DNA of 33,861 bases from the NCBI GenBank assembly GCA_001564065.1, contig LKNA01000034.1:1-33861 (forward strand), read 5' to 3'. This document shows, one piece after another, positions 32,616-33,861 of this stretch. The notes beneath the pieces are model-generated. The model was not told where the DNA came from. It saw only the letters and a program-made list of their open reading frames with translations, and searched no databases. Source of the DNA: Chitinophagaceae bacterium T5-Br10_B2g13. Its GTDB lineage: Bacteria > Bacteroidota > Rhodothermia > Balneolales > Balneolaceae. Each line of letters starts with the position of its first letter. Position 1 is the stretch's first letter. The position numbers and the translations under genes were made by a program.

Positions 32616-32771
32616 CTAAAAAAAGATCCACATCAACGTGAGGAGAATAAAGATCCACACTGCAATTTTTAGCGAAAGGGGCTGTTTCGGAAATTCATAT
32701 CCACAAATCGGGCACACGTCACTGTCAGCATCAACCTCCATTGCGCAGCCGGGACACTCTTTTGTCTTCAT
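32616..32771 (-). CDS. 51-residue zinc-ribbon membrane microprotein
   Basis: This short gene encodes MKTKECPGCAMEVDADSDV, then CPICGYEF, a short basic linker, and a hydrophobic C-terminal helix of about 17 residues ending in MWIFF. The four cysteines in two CPxC pairs (C6/C9 and C20/C23) make a zinc ribbon, and the rest is a single membrane anchor. It lies between pdxB (convergent, 28 bases) and the divergent 66-residue membrane protein. Function unknown; a membrane-tethered zinc ribbon of this size could be a regulator or an assembly factor. Coding is supported by the motif spacing rather than length. Confidence 0.7.
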   Translation of the reverse strand: MKTKECPGCAMEVDADSDVCPICGYEFPKQPLSLKIAVWIFILLTLMWIFF

Positions 32772-32860
32772 AAATTAAAGCAAATGCAGTTTCTTGTTTT
32801 TTCAAACATTTTATCGATTTTCTCGTACCAGCAAGAAAACGTAATTAAACTAAAAAAGAT

Positions 32861-33061
32861 ATGGCAGGACAAGGATCCGGCGGAAATGTAATTGCCGCAC
32901 TCGCTAGTTTATTCATTCCCGGCTTGGGACAACTTTTACAGGGCAGATTATTTATGGCTCTCTTTATGTTTATTTCAGCCGCGGCTCTCTGGATCATCTT
33001 ACTCGGCTGGTTAATTCATCTCTGGTCTATTTTAGATGCGGCAAAATTCAGCCCAAAATAG
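32861..33061 (+). CDS. Small two-helix membrane protein, conserved type
   Basis: A 66-residue protein with two membrane helices: FIPGLGQLLQGRLFMALFMF followed by ILLGWLIHLWSILDAA. The PGLGQLLQGR and GWLIHLWSILDAA motifs are shared by small integral membrane proteins found in many bacteria, related in style to TM2-domain proteins. Function is not known. The first 12 residues are Gly/Ser-rich and hydrophilic. It lies between the zinc-ribbon microprotein, divergently transcribed, and the UPF0182 gene 141 bases downstream. Confidence 0.82.
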   Translation: MAGQGSGGNVIAALASLFIPGLGQLLQGRLFMALFMFISAAALWIILLGWLIHLWSILDAAKFSPK

Positions 33062-33067
33062 TTTTTC

Positions 33068-33105
33068 ATACCGTATTAGCCCGGTATATTAGCTGTCTTT
33101 TATTT
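33068..33105 (+). terminator. Weak candidate terminator after the 66-residue gene
   Basis: ATACCG pairs with CGGTAT across TATTAGCC, 6 bases after the stop codon. The T-rich tract (CTTTTATTTT) begins about 10 bases later, so efficiency is doubtful. Confidence 0.3.
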
Positions 33106-33202
33106 TACCGATCCAAATGAGCATGAATAGTATTCGAGCTTAAAGCCGTAAATTTGTATTTTTGACCTCTGTTCACACAAAGATCGACTCTAATAATTTT
33201 CT

Positions 33203-33861
33203 ATGAATTTACGCGTACTACGCATCATTGCTCTTATAGCGATTCCACTTTTTATCCTTTCGCTATCCTCAAGCTATATTTTTGAGTGGCTATGGCTCAG
33301 TGAAATGGGGTATTCCCAAATTTTCTGGACACTGAGAGGTACACAGGTTATACTCACACTGCTGGCTTTTTTAGTTGCAGCACTGTTCTTTATTCCAAAT
33401 TTCAGATTTCTGGCCGAACAGTTAAAAGGTGCAAATCTCAGCAGCTCACCGCTGCAGGGGTCAAATATCAATTTAGACACTGATTTTGCCAGCAAGCGTA
33501 TCAAACAGTTTTTCACGCTGGGCGGGCTGATTATGGCACTTATTTTTGCACTCAGTTTCTATATTCGCTGGGATGAATCCCTGCGCTTTATCAGCAGTGT
33601 GCCTTTTGGCGAAACGGATCCTATGTTTGGACGGGATATTGGATTTTTCCTTTTTGAACTCCCCTTCTGGGATCTGGTACAGTCTTCCCTCACCTCGATT
33701 GTGTTCATCACTCTGGCCATCATCACGCTGGCTTACATTTTTACCGGGCTGTTGATGATTCGATCTCTTACAGAGTTCAGCGCGGGAAAAAAAGTACTCA
33801 ACCACATCAAAGTAAATGCTGCCATCTGGCTTGGACTACTTGCATGGGGTTTATACCTGGC
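33203..33861 (+). CDS. UPF0182-family large membrane protein (partial, runs off window)
   Basis: The first 219 codons of a long open frame without a stop before the window end. UPF0182 proteins are usually about 900 residues with seven N-terminal membrane helices and a large external domain. Visible here are helices at about 8-28, 48-66, 108-127 and 161-182, and the family hallmark DPMFGRDIGFFLFELPFW (about residues 140-157). Function is unknown. The ATG at 33203 begins MNLRVLRIIALIA and fits the family start. The rest lies to the right. Confidence 0.9.
   Translation, partial: MNLRVLRIIALIAIPLFILSLSSSYIFEWLWLSEMGYSQIFWTLRGTQVILTLLAFLVAALFFIPNFRFLAEQLKGANLSSSPLQGSNINLDTDFASKRIKQFFTLGGLIMALIFALSFYIRWDESLRFISSVPFGETDPMFGRDIGFFLFELPFWDLVQSSLTSIVFITLAIITLAYIFTGLLMIRSLTEFSAGKKVLNHIKVNAAIWLGLLAWGLYL

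Noticed and set aside
33274-33805. Two minus-strand frames at the right end
   Set aside because: They lie opposite the UPF0182 gene, whose hallmark motif is unmistakable in the plus-strand frame, which is open to the window edge.

Overview
This window looks like a chromosomal segment of a Gram-negative member of the Bacteroidota/Balneolota/Rhodothermota side of the tree. A Balneolota-like organism is my best guess. The evidence is a PdxB-type vitamin B6 enzyme, a MetZ-type sulfhydrylase, a bifunctional Rel, a UPF0182 membrane protein, a C-terminal-Phe outer-membrane barrel, AT-leaning intergenic DNA, mostly weak ribosome binding sites, and C/G-rich palindromic repeats between convergent genes. 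The assignment is inference from gene style and was not tested by any search.

Layout. 1-446 is non-coding, with an IS-like terminus and several inverted repeats, and leads into a vapBC toxin-antitoxin pair (447-1036) with a perfect 9-bp inverted repeat just upstream. 1262-2923 holds an OsmC-family protein and metZ, separated by degenerate heptamer repeats. A convergent junction full of palindromic repeats (2937-3200) separates metZ from a secreted GH13 amylase (3227-5101), a gap gene with a good terminator and ribosome binding site, and an ankyrin protein with an acidic tail. A compact operon on the minus strand (HU-like, ruvX, def, fmt; 9663 down to 7397) follows, and then rel (9822-12065).

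12179-22710 is dominated by two-component signalling. Reading on the minus strand, a first cluster has a 4-PAS kinase whose ATPase domain looks dead, a clean receiver protein, a GAF-HisKA-HATPase kinase interrupted by a single in-frame TAA, a cupin and possibly a small barrel protein. The second cluster has a 1410-residue kinase with nine PAS domains, an adjoining NarL-type regulator and a receiver-like protein lacking most phosphorylation residues. So an intact pair sits next to three degenerate or broken signalling parts.

22814-29925 reads as one long minus-strand operon: a PspA/IM30 (ESCRT-III-like) protein, two coiled-coil proteins of unknown family (one with two membrane helices), a crotonase, a CNNM/CorC-type membrane protein, a two-module AAA ATPase and pheA. 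The PspA, coiled-coil proteins and AAA ATPase together are the best candidate here for an under-described system, a membrane-remodelling or envelope-stress module in which the AAA protein could play a Vps4-like role.

The right end has a pyrimidine-nucleoside phosphorylase divergent from pdxB, a 51-residue zinc-ribbon/membrane microprotein at 32616-32771, a 66-residue membrane protein, and the start of a UPF0182 gene that runs off the window. I saw no rRNA, tRNA or CRISPR array.
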